Below are positions 8,311 through 18,055 of a DNA stretch of 64,000 nucleotides, piece by piece. The notes beneath the pieces were generated by a model that had not been told where the DNA came from, made no database searches, and saw only the letters and a list, made by a program, of their open reading frames with translations. The stretch's first letter is position 1; each line of letters begins with the position of its first letter. Source of the stretch: Halobacillus salinus (GTDB lineage Bacteria > Bacillota > Bacilli > Bacillales > Halobacillaceae); NCBI RefSeq assembly GCF_004684905.1, contig NZ_SRJC01000004.1:1-64000 (forward strand), written 5' to 3'. The position numbers were made by a program, and so were the translations under genes.

Positions 8311-8667
8311 CTACTCCTCCAGTTCCTGTCGAAGTTTGATCAATCCTTGTTCTAAATCTAATGCAGTTGGGACATCTTGCATATGAATGCCTAAATCAAT
8401 CAAAGTCATTGCGACAGCAGGCTGAATTCCTGTGAGGACGACTTTTGCGCCCATCAAATCGGACATTGTCACGACATCTCCTAATACTTTAGCGATGAAA
8501 GAGTCGATAATATCGACAGAGGTCAAATCTATGACAACACCTGAGGCTCCGTTTTCATGTATTTTACTGAGCAGGTCCTCTTGGAATTGGATCGCTGTTT
8601 GATCATCTAGGTCGATTTGGATGGAAATCAATAAATAATTGTGAAGCTTTAATATTGGTATTCTCAT
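8311..8667 (-). CDS. rsbS: RsbS, stressosome core STAS protein
   Basis: 118 residues, single STAS domain nearly colinear with Bacillus RsbS (IPILKL start; phosphosite region [14 protein letters not shown]). It forms the stressosome core with RsbR and holds RsbT until phosphorylated. The ATG at 8667 has GGGGAG 8 nt upstream. A GTG three codons earlier overlaps the rsbR stop but stands right against the ribosome site, so I prefer the ATG. Confidence 0.95.
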   Translation of the reverse strand: MRIPILKLHNYLLISIQIDLDDQTAIQFQEDLLSKIHENGASGVVIDLTSVDIIDSFIAKVLGDVVTMSDLMGAKVVLTGIQPAVAMTLIDLGIHMQDVPTALDLEQGLIKLRQELEE

Positions 8668-8672
8668 GATCT

Positions 8673-9542
8673 TCACTCCCCATCTAGCGAATCGATTAGC
8701 TTCTCGATATCTGCGTCTCTGTTTTGTGTATCTTCAATTTTCCGGTTTGTTAATTCTAGAGCTGTTTCGAACCCTTTCCGTAAAGAACTCTTCGTCGGGA
8801 ACTTACCAAGGTCAATGCCCAAGTTGACAATCGTTTGCGCAATCTCCGGCCGTATGCCTACCAAGATACATCTAGATCCGATCAAACGCACCGCTTCTGC
8901 TGCTTGGATGATATGGTGAGCGACCATTGTATCAACGACAGGTACTCCCGTAATATCAATCAGTACAACTTCTGCATTATGCTTAATGACACCATCCAGC
9001 AGGTTCTCCATAATCAACTTCGCCCGCTCTGTGTCGATCGTTCCAATCAACGGCATGATCGTGATGTTTTCCATAACTGGGATCAGTGGTGCAGAAAGCT
9101 CTTGTAAAGCTACTCTCTGTAAGGACACGATGTGTTCCCAACTTCCGGAATATTCATTGACCAGTTGATTGATGATCGGATCGACCCAGCCGTCTACCTT
9201 CTTAAGTACTTCAGAAAAATAATCCGTATCCACCTGTTCTGATTGTTTCAGAATAAAGTCGACGATGACACGACGGAAAACTTGCATCCCGTCCGTCAAA
9301 TATCCAAGTGGCCACCCTAAGTTGATCAAACGTTCTGAGAAATCGTCCAAGTCACTCGATAGACCTTGGTTCTCAATGCTTGAAAAGATGACATTTACAA
9401 ACTCGCGATTTGTGTTCTCGAACATTTCAGCAGAAATATTCGAAGTGTAGTCTTGCTTTTTATGGGTATTAAATTCTTCAAGCCACATTTTTACAATAGC
9501 ATCGCTATGGTCGAGTACGATGTTCTTTAACTTGTTATCCAT
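8673..9542 (-). CDS. rsbR: RsbR, stressosome co-antagonist
   Basis: 289 residues: an N-terminal globin-like sensor domain (about 1-140) and a C-terminal STAS domain (about 160-270) with the motifs [13 protein letters not shown] and [15 protein letters not shown]. It builds the stressosome with RsbS and takes in the stress signal. The ATG at 9542 has GGAGGG 8 nt upstream; a longer frame to 9584 has no site of that quality. It is the first gene of the eight-gene operon, and the only rsbR paralogue in this window. Confidence 0.93.
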   Translation of the reverse strand: MDNKLKNIVLDHSDAIVKMWLEEFNTHKKQDYTSNISAEMFENTNREFVNVIFSSIENQGLSSDLDDFSERLINLGWPLGYLTDGMQVFRRVIVDFILKQSEQVDTDYFSEVLKKVDGWVDPIINQLVNEYSGSWEHIVSLQRVALQELSAPLIPVMENITIMPLIGTIDTERAKLIMENLLDGVIKHNAEVVLIDITGVPVVDTMVAHHIIQAAEAVRLIGSRCILVGIRPEIAQTIVNLGIDLGKFPTKSSLRKGFETALELTNRKIEDTQNRDADIEKLIDSLDGE

Positions 9543-9861
9543 TAACAGACCCTCCGCCTTCATCCCATTTCCGTCTTCGTTCAATTAGTATTTGAATATA
9601 ATTTTAACAAAAAAACCGAAAAGTTTATACCATTTCACTTTATCAGCGCTAGATAAAAAAACGCACCGATGTCCATTCCCTTACTACTCCTATTATAAAC
9701 CCGTTTCTCAAAATGACTATATGTATTTATTTCTACATGATTCTCCCTAAATCCTATTATAGTCCAAAAAAGGTTCCTTTTACTCTTTGCCATTCAAAAT
9801 GTTTTGATTGCCAGGGCTTTGGGGAAGGGAATAAGTGCCCTGTCTTTTTGCGGATCAGAGT
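9543..9861 (-). promoter_or_regulatory. Upstream region of rsbR with two -10-like sites
   Basis: No gene is seen in this stretch. On the minus strand two TATAAT hexamers occur (9692-9697 and 9756-9761), neither with a good -35. Either could drive rsbR by sigma-A. The region is AT-rich; no operator was recognised. Confidence 0.4.
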
Positions 9862-9863
9862 CT

Positions 9864-9892
9864 AAAAAAAGCTACCTGGTAGTCAGGCAGCT
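9864..9892 (-). terminator. Terminator of ndoAI-ndoA
   Basis: Minus strand: AGCTGCCTG, a 5-nt loop, CAGGTAGCT, then seven Ts. It lies about 45 nt after the ndoA stop. Confidence 0.85.
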
Positions 9893-9936
9893 TTTCTCAT
9901 CTGAGAGGATGTGGATTTTCTTTTTTTATAAAGGTT

Positions 9937-10287
9937 TTAAAAATCGATCAAACCAAGGCTGATCTGTAGAGCCTTATTTACTTCTTGCATCATTGGATCA
10001 TCCAGTTGAGTGATCTTGTCGGTCAAACGTTGTTTATCAATCGTTCTGATTTGCTCCAATAAGATTACAGAGTTTCGTTCGAACCCGTATTTTTTTGCAT
10101 CAATTTCGACGTGAGTAGGAAGTTTGGCTTTTTGTATTTGCGCTGTAATCGCCGCGACGATTACGGTTGGGCTGAAACGATTACCAATATCATTTTGCAG
10201 GATGAGTACGGGACGCACCCCGCCTTGCTCAGAGCCCACAACTGGGGACAAATCAGCGAAATAAACGTCTCCTCGTTTGACTATCAC
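9937..10287 (-). CDS. ndoA: Endoribonuclease toxin NdoA (EndoA, MazF family)
   Basis: 116 residues from the GTG at 10287, almost identical in pattern to B. subtilis EndoA ([30 protein letters not shown]). It cleaves mRNA at a short U-rich pentamer (UACAU in B. subtilis), arresting growth. A GTG three codons earlier overlaps the antitoxin stop but has the GGCGGGG site directly against it; the later GTG has proper spacing and gives the family length. It follows the antitoxin closely, as in other type II systems. Confidence 0.95.
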   Translation of the reverse strand: MIVKRGDVYFADLSPVVGSEQGGVRPVLILQNDIGNRFSPTVIVAAITAQIQKAKLPTHVEIDAKKYGFERNSVILLEQIRTIDKQRLTDKITQLDDPMMQEVNKALQISLGLIDF

Positions 10288-10292
10288 TGGCT

Positions 10293-10574
10293 TCACACCC
10301 CGCCCACTAATTGCTCCAGGGTGTGTTCTGCCTCCTCTTCAGCCTGAAACGCTTCTGAAGCGATATTTAAATTGATTTTGGCCATCTCCATGTAGCCTCT
10401 TCGCATAGATTCTCTGATATGGCGCTGTTTCTTCTCACGCAAATACATTTTAGTAGCTTGACACATGAAATCGCTCCGATCACTATTATCGAGTTGAATG
10501 AAGCCATCAACTTCATTCAGTAGGTTATCCGGAATCCGGATGACTATCTCCTGCATGCTGTCGGACAAAACCAT
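10293..10574 (-). CDS. ndoAI: Antitoxin EndoAI (ribbon-helix-helix, MazE role)
   Basis: 93 residues with an N-terminal ribbon-helix-helix ([16 protein letters not shown]) for DNA binding and a conserved toxin-binding tail with [14 protein letters not shown] near 59-72, the hallmark of Bacillus EndoAI. It neutralises NdoA and probably represses its own operon. GGTGGAGG precedes the ATG. It lies between alr and ndoA as in B. subtilis. Confidence 0.95.
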   Translation of the reverse strand: MVLSDSMQEIVIRIPDNLLNEVDGFIQLDNSDRSDFMCQATKMYLREKKQRHIRESMRRGYMEMAKINLNIASEAFQAEEEAEHTLEQLVGGV

Positions 10575-10625
10575 ACACCTCCACCATCTTCTCTCAAAAG
10601 AAAACCAGTCAATTAGTCCACTCTA

Positions 10626-10654
10626 ATCTTATCAAACGGCAAGGTCTATTGCAA
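10626..10654 (-). promoter_or_regulatory. Sigma-A promoter of ndoAI-ndoA
   Basis: Minus strand TTGCAA (10649-10654), 17-bp spacer, TAAGAT (10626-10631), about 50 bp before the ndoAI start. Confidence 0.6.
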
Positions 10655-10724
10655 AGAAGTGCTGGAATTTTTTCGTGTTTCCTGTATTCTTCGATCAGCC
10701 GATAGGGAGATTTGTCTAACTTCC

Positions 10725-11888
10725 TTACAAAGCATTGTCTACTTCTATCATCTTTCCATTTCTCAAAAACATACGTGGCACTCTGTAACTGATCATGCAA
10801 GGGATCTCATAATTGATCGTCTCCAAGTAATCAGCCACTTCGTCTGCCGTAATTTCATCACTGTCTTGTTTACCTATTAAGGTTACCTTTGTCCCTATAG
10901 GATATTCCTGATCGAGCCGAATCATGAATTGATCCATACAAATCCTTCCGACAATCGGGTGGCGCTTTCCGTCTACCAGCACGTCCATCCCTTGCAATTT
11001 GCGAATCCAACCATCGGCATAGCCAAGTGGAACCGTTCCAATCCACTCTTCCTCTTCGGTTTGATAGGTGGCGCCATAGCTGATGGATTCACCAGGATCC
11101 AACTTCTTCACATGAATCAATCGACTTTGCAACGATAAAGCAGGTCTCAGTTCGATCGGGCGTTCTTCCCTCACGACCGAGGAGGGGTACAAGCCATACA
11201 TGCTGATTCCAAAACGGACAATGTGTTTCATCCGTTCCGGGAACCTCATACTGGCCGCACTGTTCCCTGTATGAAATTCGACATTCTCCGGCCAAACCCT
11301 TTCAAAATGTGAAAATAATTCTTCGAAACGGGCTTCTTGTTTCGAATGGTAAGTGGAATCTCCTTCATCCGCCGTAGCAAAGTGAGTGAAAACCCCTTCT
11401 AATGATAGATGGTTTGTCTGACGGATGAGCTGAAGGAGCTGGTCCATCTCTTCTGTCGAGCGGATTCCGATCCTCCCCATCCCTGTATCCCACTTCATAT
11501 GGAGCTTTAATGGGTGAGAGAGGGTTTGCGCTGACACTTCCCCCAACCACTCGCTTTGAAAAACGGTCACCGTGATTGCGTTCTCTGCAGCAATAGGTGC
11601 ATCTTCAGGTCTTGTCCATCCCATGACAAGGATCGGGGCTTCAATTCCCGCTTCTCTCAACCGTATCGCTTCATCTAATAAAGAGACGGCTAACCCTTTC
11701 GCCCCAGCTTGCAAGGCTTCTTTCGCAACTTGCACATCGCCGTGGCCGTAGGCATTCGCTTTGACGACCGCGTATATGCCTGTCCCCGGTTTCAACCTTT
11801 CCTGAAGGGATCTAATGTTATTCTCAATGGCCGAAAGCTCTACTTCCGCCCAAGAATCCCGGTAAAACGTTTCATTAGACAAAGTCAC
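10725..11888 (-). CDS. alr: Alanine racemase
   Basis: 387 residues. Fold type III PLP enzyme: the PLP lysine is K43 in YAVVKANAYGHG, and the second catalytic tyrosine lies in ESISYGATYQ. It makes D-alanine for peptidoglycan. The start is GTG at 11888 with GGGAGGAG about 4 nt upstream. A promoter with TTGACA lies upstream. It sits between the lipoprotein gene and ndoAI as in B. subtilis. Confidence 0.96.
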   Translation of the reverse strand: MTLSNETFYRDSWAEVELSAIENNIRSLQERLKPGTGIYAVVKANAYGHGDVQVAKEALQAGAKGLAVSLLDEAIRLREAGIEAPILVMGWTRPEDAPIAAENAITVTVFQSEWLGEVSAQTLSHPLKLHMKWDTGMGRIGIRSTEEMDQLLQLIRQTNHLSLEGVFTHFATADEGDSTYHSKQEARFEELFSHFERVWPENVEFHTGNSAASMRFPERMKHIVRFGISMYGLYPSSVVREERPIELRPALSLQSRLIHVKKLDPGESISYGATYQTEEEEWIGTVPLGYADGWIRKLQGMDVLVDGKRHPIVGRICMDQFMIRLDQEYPIGTKVTLIGKQDSDEITADEVADYLETINYEIPCMISYRVPRMFLRNGKMIEVDNAL

Positions 11889-11921
11889 TCGCTCCTCCCG
11901 TTACAAATATGTTTAAACTCT

Positions 11922-11951
11922 ATTATTGAACGCGGGAGCTTCGAGTGTCAA
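11922..11951 (-). promoter_or_regulatory. Sigma-A promoter of alr
   Basis: Minus strand TTGACA (11946-11951), 18-bp spacer, AATAAT (11922-11927), about 35 bp before the alr GTG. Confidence 0.6.
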
Positions 11952-11971
11952 TGACACCCCGGCAGGAGACG

Positions 11972-11999
11972 AAAATAAAAGCAGACCGCTAAGCCTGCT
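11972..11999 (-). terminator. Weak terminator after the 12011-13030 lipoprotein gene
   Basis: Minus strand AGCAG ... CTGCT hairpin with G-rich inner part followed by TTTATTTT. Confidence 0.55.
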
Positions 12000-12010
12000 A
12001 AGTGTTCCTG

Positions 12011-13030
12011 TTATTTGGCTGCCGAATTATTGATCGAACTCGCGACGTTGACCATCTCTGCCTCTGTCAGTTCATCACTAGCCAGTTGATAGGTTGTACC
12101 GTTACTGCTCCACTCTAAACGGTTGTGCTCCATTGCTCCAATCACACCGTCATCAAGTTGAACAGGGTCCCCATTTACAGGAACAGAATACTGAGCACTA
12201 GCCGCTTGGACTTCGGCTTTCTCTTGAATTAGTGTAAAGCTTTTGTCTCCGGAATAGTTCATGATGATCCGCTGGCCGTCATCTGTTTTGACCGCGACTT
12301 CATCCGCAAGTTCTGCTCCGAGCGTCTCCTCCGGGTAAAGAACTTGCGTGAGTTCTTCCCCTTCCATATTCGCTACAGGAGCTTCCGTCGGTGCCATCGC
12401 CATATTCTTATCGACATCAAAGTCTTCTTTCTTCAGCTTGTCGTCTTTTGCGAAGTTCGCAAACTGCACTTCGACCAATGCATTCATATCCTGGTCGAAT
12501 ACTTTGACCATGACTGGCTGGTAAGACTTCTTATCAAAATAGATCTCTTGGTAAGGCAGTGTTTTATTGTTCTGGTAGTTTGTCTTAGTTTTAAATACGA
12601 AATAGTTCTCATCCGCTGTGAACTCTGATTCCGAGTCGGACTTGATGTCTTTCAGAAGAGACGTGTACAAGTACGGCTGGCTTGTATTTTGCGGCCATTC
12701 ACTCTGGAACTTGAAGCTCTTATTCAGTGCAGGAGTCAATACGTACACACCACTGTCATTCTTCAAGATGATCTGACTTCCTTTTTCGTCTTGATCATTC
12801 TGAAGCTTCACACGATAGTAATCGTCTTTCTTATGCCACACTTGAATTTGGTATTGCTGTTCGTCTTTTCCTGTCCGCATCTTCATATTGGCCTCTGCTT
12901 TGTATCCTGACATTTCTTCTGCCTGCTTCTCAAGCTTCTTCACAACATCTTCTTTCGACTGAGAGCCACAAGCGGCTAGCAAACTGATGGTGAACAAAGC
13001 TACTAATAGGATCAGAAATCGTCTTTGCAT
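12011..13030 (-). CDS. LolA-like lipoprotein (YdcC family)
   Basis: 339 residues. The N-terminus is a lipoprotein signal peptide with lipobox LLAAC, Cys at 21. The rest resembles the outer-membrane-lipoprotein-sorting LolA-like fold of Bacillus YdcC, with a DUF4367-like C-terminal part. It should be anchored on the outer face of the membrane. Its place between the nnr gene and alr matches B. subtilis ydcC. The exact role is unknown. AAAGGAG lies about 8 nt before the ATG. Confidence 0.88.
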   Translation of the reverse strand: MQRRFLILLVALFTISLLAACGSQSKEDVVKKLEKQAEEMSGYKAEANMKMRTGKDEQQYQIQVWHKKDDYYRVKLQNDQDEKGSQIILKNDSGVYVLTPALNKSFKFQSEWPQNTSQPYLYTSLLKDIKSDSESEFTADENYFVFKTKTNYQNNKTLPYQEIYFDKKSYQPVMVKVFDQDMNALVEVQFANFAKDDKLKKEDFDVDKNMAMAPTEAPVANMEGEELTQVLYPEETLGAELADEVAVKTDDGQRIIMNYSGDKSFTLIQEKAEVQAASAQYSVPVNGDPVQLDDGVIGAMEHNRLEWSSNGTTYQLASDELTEAEMVNVASSINNSAAK

Positions 13031-13085
13031 AAGACTCCACTCCTTTGTCTCTACTTATGGACAAAGGGAACGTAACTCATATGGA

Positions 13086-14588
13086 TCAGCAAGAGAATGT
13101 ACGAAAGGTTACGGGAAGGCCTTCGATGACGTCATTTGCAAGCAAATCCGTCATCGAATGTTTTTCAACCGTCAAATGTTCAGCTGTCGACCCGTGAAGG
13201 AAGCAACCGTTCGCCAGCGCCTCCATTAAAGAATCCGTCTGCATCATCATCGCAAGCAGCACACCCGATAACACATCACCGCTCCCGCCTTTCGCGAGTC
13301 CGGCGTTACCAGAAGTGTCCACAAGCTGTTCACCATCCGGAGATGTAATGATGGTCGATGGTCCTTTCAATACGAGATACACCCCGTATTCCTTGGCGAA
13401 CTGACGACTAAGAGAAAAAGGATGCGCGATCACGTCTGATATCGAGACCTCCGCAAGCCTTGCGAACTCACCTGGATGAGGCGTGAGGACAGTTGGATTC
13501 CGTCTGGCACGGACTTGATCGAGCGGCAATTCATATAAGCCATCTGCATCAATCAAGAGAGGTGCTTCGACTTTTTCCAAGACGCCTTCAAGGAGACCAC
13601 GTGTATCTGGGTCCCTACCGATTCCCATTCCGAAGGCGACTCCATCAAAGCCTGATAAATCAGGCGCTTGTCCGGTCGCAAAACCATCGTTTTCCTCTAA
13701 ACCCATATAGGTCGCTTCCTGTATGAACGGAGCGACAGAGGGAATAGCTGAATCGACAGTAGCAATGGTGATCAGCCCTGAACCACTCCTTAAGGCGGCT
13801 CTTGCTGACATGGCGATGGACCCCGGCATGTGCTTGGATCCCCCGATCACCACTCCTTTTCCGTGGCTGCCCTTGTGCGAGTTAGCCTCTCGAATCGGAA
13901 GCGCCCGCTTCACATCTTCTCTAGTCCACACTTTCCGGTCGGTCTTAGGAAGCTCATTCACGGGTAGTCCGATTTCAACGACGGACCACTCTCCGTAAAA
14001 TGGTCTCGTCCGCTCTAAGAAGGCGCTCATTTTCGGCGCAGCAATGACCGTCGTAGCGTCTGCTCGGAAAGCATCGATGTCATCGTCACTCTCATCTGCA
14101 GGGACACCCGTCGGAAGATCGACTGCCAATCGCCTCGCTCTTTGTACATTCGCTTGACGTACAATCGTCGAGAACGGTTCACGCAAGTTCCCTTTCACTC
14201 CGATCCCAAGCATCGCATCAATGATGACATCGCACCTTTCTAAGGAAGGCTCGAGTCCATCAAGGTCGGTGCGATACGTGTAGCCGGAGGATTGGAACAA
14301 AGCACGGTGAGTCTTCGCGTCTCCTCTGACCTTATCATCCGAGACGACTTGCCACGTTTCCACGTTGTAGCCGCGGTTCAGTAGTGTTCGAGCGATGACA
14401 AATCCGTCTCCCCCGTTGTTCCCAGCTCCGATGAGCACGACAACTTGGTCACTTCCTTTAATATGACGAAGCATATCTTCTGTCACAGCGCGCCCCGCGC
14501 TTTCCATGAGCATGGCACCGGTGATACCCGCTTCCTCTATCGCAACCCGATCCCATTCGTACATTTCTTGTGCGGTTACAATATCCAA
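13086..14588 (-). CDS. Bifunctional NAD(P)H-hydrate epimerase / ADP-dependent dehydratase
   Basis: 500 residues, a fusion of two repair enzymes for damaged NAD(P)H. The N-terminal NnrE (YjeF_N) half covers about 1-210 and has GAGNNGGDGFV. The C-terminal NnrD (carbohydrate-kinase-like) half has GSHGKG, LTPHPGEFARL and GNAGLAKGGSGDVLSG. I chose the TTG at 14588 because AGGAGGG lies exactly 6 nt upstream and homologues begin at this point (DIVTAQEM); ATG codons upstream lack a site. It follows acpS on the same strand, a common Bacillus order. Confidence 0.92.
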   Translation of the reverse strand: MDIVTAQEMYEWDRVAIEEAGITGAMLMESAGRAVTEDMLRHIKGSDQVVVLIGAGNNGGDGFVIARTLLNRGYNVETWQVVSDDKVRGDAKTHRALFQSSGYTYRTDLDGLEPSLERCDVIIDAMLGIGVKGNLREPFSTIVRQANVQRARRLAVDLPTGVPADESDDDIDAFRADATTVIAAPKMSAFLERTRPFYGEWSVVEIGLPVNELPKTDRKVWTREDVKRALPIREANSHKGSHGKGVVIGGSKHMPGSIAMSARAALRSGSGLITIATVDSAIPSVAPFIQEATYMGLEENDGFATGQAPDLSGFDGVAFGMGIGRDPDTRGLLEGVLEKVEAPLLIDADGLYELPLDQVRARRNPTVLTPHPGEFARLAEVSISDVIAHPFSLSRQFAKEYGVYLVLKGPSTIITSPDGEQLVDTSGNAGLAKGGSGDVLSGVLLAMMMQTDSLMEALANGCFLHGSTAEHLTVEKHSMTDLLANDVIEGLPVTFRTFSC

Positions 14589-14641
14589 TTCGTTCCCTCC
14601 TACCCGCATTACAATGTTATGAGACAACCTATGTATTTATG

Positions 14642-14998
14642 TCAGGTTGTTTCGAGGACAACCTGAGCGATTGCCTGTGTCGTGCTATGGCTGATCGACA
14701 CCCAGATCTTATATTCTTCATATCCTTTGACACGCATCATCGGTGCGCCGAGTTCACTTGGTAGAATCTCGATATCTTGAAAACTTAATGTACCGATACC
14801 CGTTCCTACAGCTTTCGCAAACGCTTCTTTAGCTGCGAAACGGCCTGCGACGAACTCCGTCTGCCGCTTTTCATTCAATTGTCTGTACCGCTCTTGTTCG
14901 AGTGGAGTTAATATTCGTTGAACGAAACGAGAACTTCGCTTTATACTTTGGTTAATACGATCTAATTCAATCAGATCGATTCCGATCCCTTTAATCAC
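14642..14998 (-). CDS. acpS: Holo-[acyl-carrier-protein] synthase
   Basis: 118 residues. Motifs GIGIDLIELDRI at the start and FAAKEAFAKA near 55 carry the metal and CoA binding residues. It transfers 4'-phosphopantetheine to acyl carrier protein. A GTG start at 14998 places AAGGA 8 nt upstream and matches the family N-terminus; the ATG at 15004 stands against the ribosome site but cannot be excluded. Confidence 0.94.
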   Translation of the reverse strand: MIKGIGIDLIELDRINQSIKRSSRFVQRILTPLEQERYRQLNEKRQTEFVAGRFAAKEAFAKAVGTGIGTLSFQDIEILPSELGAPMMRVKGYEEYKIWVSISHSTTQAIAQVVLETT

Positions 14999-15100
14999 AT
15001 ACATCTTCCTTTTTATTCATAGACTAGTTGTAGTATACCCGAAATGGTTTGAGGGTAAAAAGAATGATAGAGGATCGCACTTTCAAAGGAGTATGAATCT

Positions 15101-15871
15101 ATGTTTTTACGAAATGAATCATTTAAAGAGTTCTTGCGCTTCTATCCTATTGTTTCGGGGCTCGTTGCGCTCCACCTTGTATTATGGTTTCTGACGGATT
15201 TCCTGCAGCTTGGGTTCGCCATCGGGCTTGAGCGCTGGGGCATCGGCTTGAACGCCCTCGTGTTGAACGGGGAGTATTGGCGGCTCGTGACCCCAATCTT
15301 CTTACACAATGGTCTCGGACACGCGTTCTTCAACTCATTCTCGCTCATTTTGTTCGGGCCGGCACTTGAACAGATGTTAGGAAAAGTGAAATTCAGCATG
15401 ATGTACTTATTCGCAGGTATTATCGGCAACCTCGGTACGTTTCTGATCAACCCGGATTCTTTCCAACCGCACTTAGGAGCATCCGGTGCGATCTTCGGAA
15501 TCTTCGGGGTCTATGTATTTATGGTGATGAACCGGAAAGACTTGATCGATGCAGCCAATTCTCAGATCATCATGGTCATCTTCATTCTCGGGTTCGTGAT
15601 GAGCTTCCGCCCTGGTATCAACATTTACGCTCACCTCTTCGGTCTGATCGGCGGATTTGCGATCGCGCCAGTCGTCCTGCGGAATGCGAGGTCCTTTTCC
15701 CTATGGCAAGTGCGGGCGAAATACGCACGAAGTTACGACGATCATGAAGTCCGGTTTGATCCGAACCGCTGGCAGAAGCGGCGACGCTTCGGTGGGGTGA
15801 ACGGCAAGAACATCTTGTGGGGCGTCATCATATTCCTCGTAGTGCTTTCGTTGTTTGGACGGTTCTTATAA
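15101..15871 (+). CDS. Rhomboid family intramembrane serine protease
   Basis: 256 residues with about seven membrane segments. It shows the rhomboid signatures: HNGLGHAFFN near 69-78, the catalytic serine in GASGAIFG near 127-134 and the partner histidine in YAHLFGLIGG near 176-185. It cleaves membrane proteins inside the bilayer; the substrate is unknown. B. subtilis ydcA lies in the same place next to acpS. The C-terminal tail after about 200 is charged and cytosolic. Divergent from acpS. Confidence 0.9.
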   Translation: MFLRNESFKEFLRFYPIVSGLVALHLVLWFLTDFLQLGFAIGLERWGIGLNALVLNGEYWRLVTPIFLHNGLGHAFFNSFSLILFGPALEQMLGKVKFSMMYLFAGIIGNLGTFLINPDSFQPHLGASGAIFGIFGVYVFMVMNRKDLIDAANSQIIMVIFILGFVMSFRPGINIYAHLFGLIGGFAIAPVVLRNARSFSLWQVRAKYARSYDDHEVRFDPNRWQKRRRFGGVNGKNILWGVIIFLVVLSLFGRFL

Positions 15872-15874
15872 TAG

Positions 15875-15905
15875 AAGACTCTGCCTTCGGGCGGAGTCTT
15901 TTTTT
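15875..15905 (+). terminator. Terminator of the rhomboid gene
   Basis: Stem AAGACTCTGCC / GGCGGAGTCTT with a TTCG loop, then a run of seven Ts. Confidence 0.92.
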
Positions 15906-15910
15906 GTCTA

Positions 15911-15939
15911 TTTAAAAATGGCCGCCTGGGGAGGCGACC
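15911..15939 (-). terminator. Terminator of the ECF sigma operon
   Basis: Minus strand GGTCGCCT, CCCC loop, AGGCGGCC, then ATTTTTAAA, right after the stop of the 15941-18055 gene. Confidence 0.8.
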
Positions 15940-15940
15940 T

Positions 15941-18055
15941 TTACTGAATCTCTTTGAAAAATGATTCTAGTACATCTGACAGGTTATTCCTTTCAACCCA
16001 CGATTCGATATCTTGATCCGGACTGAAGAAAACCTCAAGCCCTTGCTTCAACTGTTCAGAAGCACCCTCGTCGACCGCTTCTTGTTTCAGAGCCTCTAAC
16101 AGACTCTCCCAATCTCCGAATGCCATTTCATCGAATGGACCGTGATAGGAAGGATATTGATCAGCAATAGCCAACGCTTCGTCCGTGCCTTCTTGGTAAA
16201 TCTTCAGTGCTGTCCACGTTCGAATCGCTTCATCCGATCCAAGTTCCGAGGCTTTCTTGAACCAATTTTCCGCTTCTTCATAGCGACCGTTCTTCGCTAG
16301 AGCCGTCGCATAGGTAGCACGAACGGAATCATCCAGAAAAGAATCCTGCTGCAGAACATGGTCCATCGCCTCGAAGTAGATCTCCCACTTCCGCTCCCTG
16401 CTTGCCTCACTCGCGAGGTCTCTCCATGCTCCAGGGACGCCCGAGACCTCTGCATACTCCCTTTTCAGAGGAAGTAAGTCACCAGAGTTCTTTTCATGTT
16501 CTTTCAGGCGGATGAACATCCGGAGTGAGTGAGCATCCCCTTTTTCCTTATAAAGAGAGGCTGCACGCTCGTATTCATGATTCAATAAAGCCTGGTCCGC
16601 TTCCGTCAACTCGCGCTCTTCCACTGAAAAGAACGGGACGCTATCCTCCTGCTCCGTCGATAAGCGGAACCCTTGGCTGGATGAGAGAAATTCACCATTC
16701 TTATCAAAAGCGATCACACTCCAGGACCGCTCAGCGTCGGGGTAAGCAAGAGAAAGAAGACTCTCTGGTATCGGACGACCCCCGTGCTCATCTTCGTCGT
16801 AAAGACTCACGCCACCTAAGAAATCATACAGCTCTTCCAGGCTCACCGTGAGTTCGTCTTGATCGGTGGATTGAAAGGCACTCGTCGTCGAACCACTGTC
16901 TACATGCTTTTCCAGAAGGACTTGGTAATAAGCGGCTCCGTCCACTCCCTCCCAATCAAACGTCATTTCGTCTCCTTTCACGACTTCGAAGTTCGTCGGC
17001 TGATAGGTTTGGATCAAGGTTCTCAATTCAGCATTCCATGTAAGATCCTGATCGACTTTATAAATACGGTCGATTTCCGGCCAAGCATAGCCTTTCACCT
17101 GTTCGAACTGTGTACCGAAAAAGAATGCATATTCCCCATCAGGCACTCCATACATCGTATAATTACCATCCTCATCCGTATAAGCATGCGGTAGCAATTC
17201 GTGTTCCTCCCCACGGAACGTGTTGATATCTGCCTCCGGTTTCGCATAAACAATCGAGTTCGCGACGGGATCGCCGTCATCGGTAGTAATCGTCCCTGAT
17301 ATTGTATGAAGCCCCGTTTCGCCCTCTGTCCAGCGCTTGAGATTCCGTCTCGTTTGCTCTAAATACTCCCCGGAATGACCCCAGCCGTCTGGAGTCAGGT
17401 AGCTCTCGACCTTTTGGTATGCTTCGTCGTACTTCTTCTGACTGAGCAAGTGACGTACTTCCACCTCCAAAGCTTCCGACTTCAGCGGTTCCGGTAATAC
17501 AGCCCGCTCCGCTGAACTTAGCGACTCGACGAGCTGGAGCGCTTTGTCGATGTCCTTGATGGAAGATAACTCGACCTTTAAGAAGTAAGCCTCCCAATAC
17601 GCTTCATTCTTACCAGGGTATTTCGCTAAGTATTTCTCCACCACGTCAATCGCCTGCTGCAAATCCCCTTTTTTAAAAAAGGACATACTATATTGTTGCA
17701 GAGCTTCTGTATAAGCCCCTTGCTTATAACCATCCTCTAAGTATTCTTTCAAGAAAGGAGCCCTGACCTCAAGCGGGATTTCCCCTTCCCCTAAAAAGTC
17801 AGCGGATGCCGCGCCTGTGGTACTCTTGAATACATCAAACCTCTGTATACCCTGAGGCATGACAATCTTCTCTTCGATATACGACATGCGCCCCTTCACA
17901 AAGATGTGATCACTCTTTAAACGCTCAATCGCTTCATAAGGGCTCTTCGCATCGGACCGTACAGGTGGATAAATCCAGTTAACGAACATAAACAACGCCG
18001 CCGCAAACACAATCAACAGCCCGAAAACGTGTTTCACTTTCAACTTAATCCGCAT
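15941..18055 (-). CDS. Membrane-anchored TPR / carboxypeptidase-regulatory-like domain protein, unknown function
   Basis: 704 residues. One N-terminal membrane segment at about 11-29, then an extracellular part: TPR-like helices near 100-225, a carboxypeptidase regulatory-like beta domain near 250-330 (TITTDDGDPVANSIVYAKP, then TDEDGNYTMYGVPDGEY), a beta-rich section to about 475, and further TPR-like repeats near 485-640. No enzyme motif is seen. It is the third gene of an operon started by an ECF sigma factor, overlapping the preceding small membrane protein gene by 11 nt, so it may sense or respond to envelope conditions (inference). Confidence 0.8.
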   Translation of the reverse strand: MRIKLKVKHVFGLLIVFAAALFMFVNWIYPPVRSDAKSPYEAIERLKSDHIFVKGRMSYIEEKIVMPQGIQRFDVFKSTTGAASADFLGEGEIPLEVRAPFLKEYLEDGYKQGAYTEALQQYSMSFFKKGDLQQAIDVVEKYLAKYPGKNEAYWEAYFLKVELSSIKDIDKALQLVESLSSAERAVLPEPLKSEALEVEVRHLLSQKKYDEAYQKVESYLTPDGWGHSGEYLEQTRRNLKRWTEGETGLHTISGTITTDDGDPVANSIVYAKPEADINTFRGEEHELLPHAYTDEDGNYTMYGVPDGEYAFFFGTQFEQVKGYAWPEIDRIYKVDQDLTWNAELRTLIQTYQPTNFEVVKGDEMTFDWEGVDGAAYYQVLLEKHVDSGSTTSAFQSTDQDELTVSLEELYDFLGGVSLYDEDEHGGRPIPESLLSLAYPDAERSWSVIAFDKNGEFLSSSQGFRLSTEQEDSVPFFSVEERELTEADQALLNHEYERAASLYKEKGDAHSLRMFIRLKEHEKNSGDLLPLKREYAEVSGVPGAWRDLASEASRERKWEIYFEAMDHVLQQDSFLDDSVRATYATALAKNGRYEEAENWFKKASELGSDEAIRTWTALKIYQEGTDEALAIADQYPSYHGPFDEMAFGDWESLLEALKQEAVDEGASEQLKQGLEVFFSPDQDIESWVERNNLSDVLESFFKEIQ

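Noticed and set aside
9635-9676. 13-codon minus-strand ORF upstream of rsbR, as a leader peptide
   Set aside because: Its ribosome site would overlap the predicted transcript start, and no terminator or stem follows.
9800-9835. Plus-strand sigma-B-like promoter (GTTTTG-13-GGGGAA)
   Set aside because: Weak match and it would read straight into the ndo terminator with no plus-strand gene behind it.
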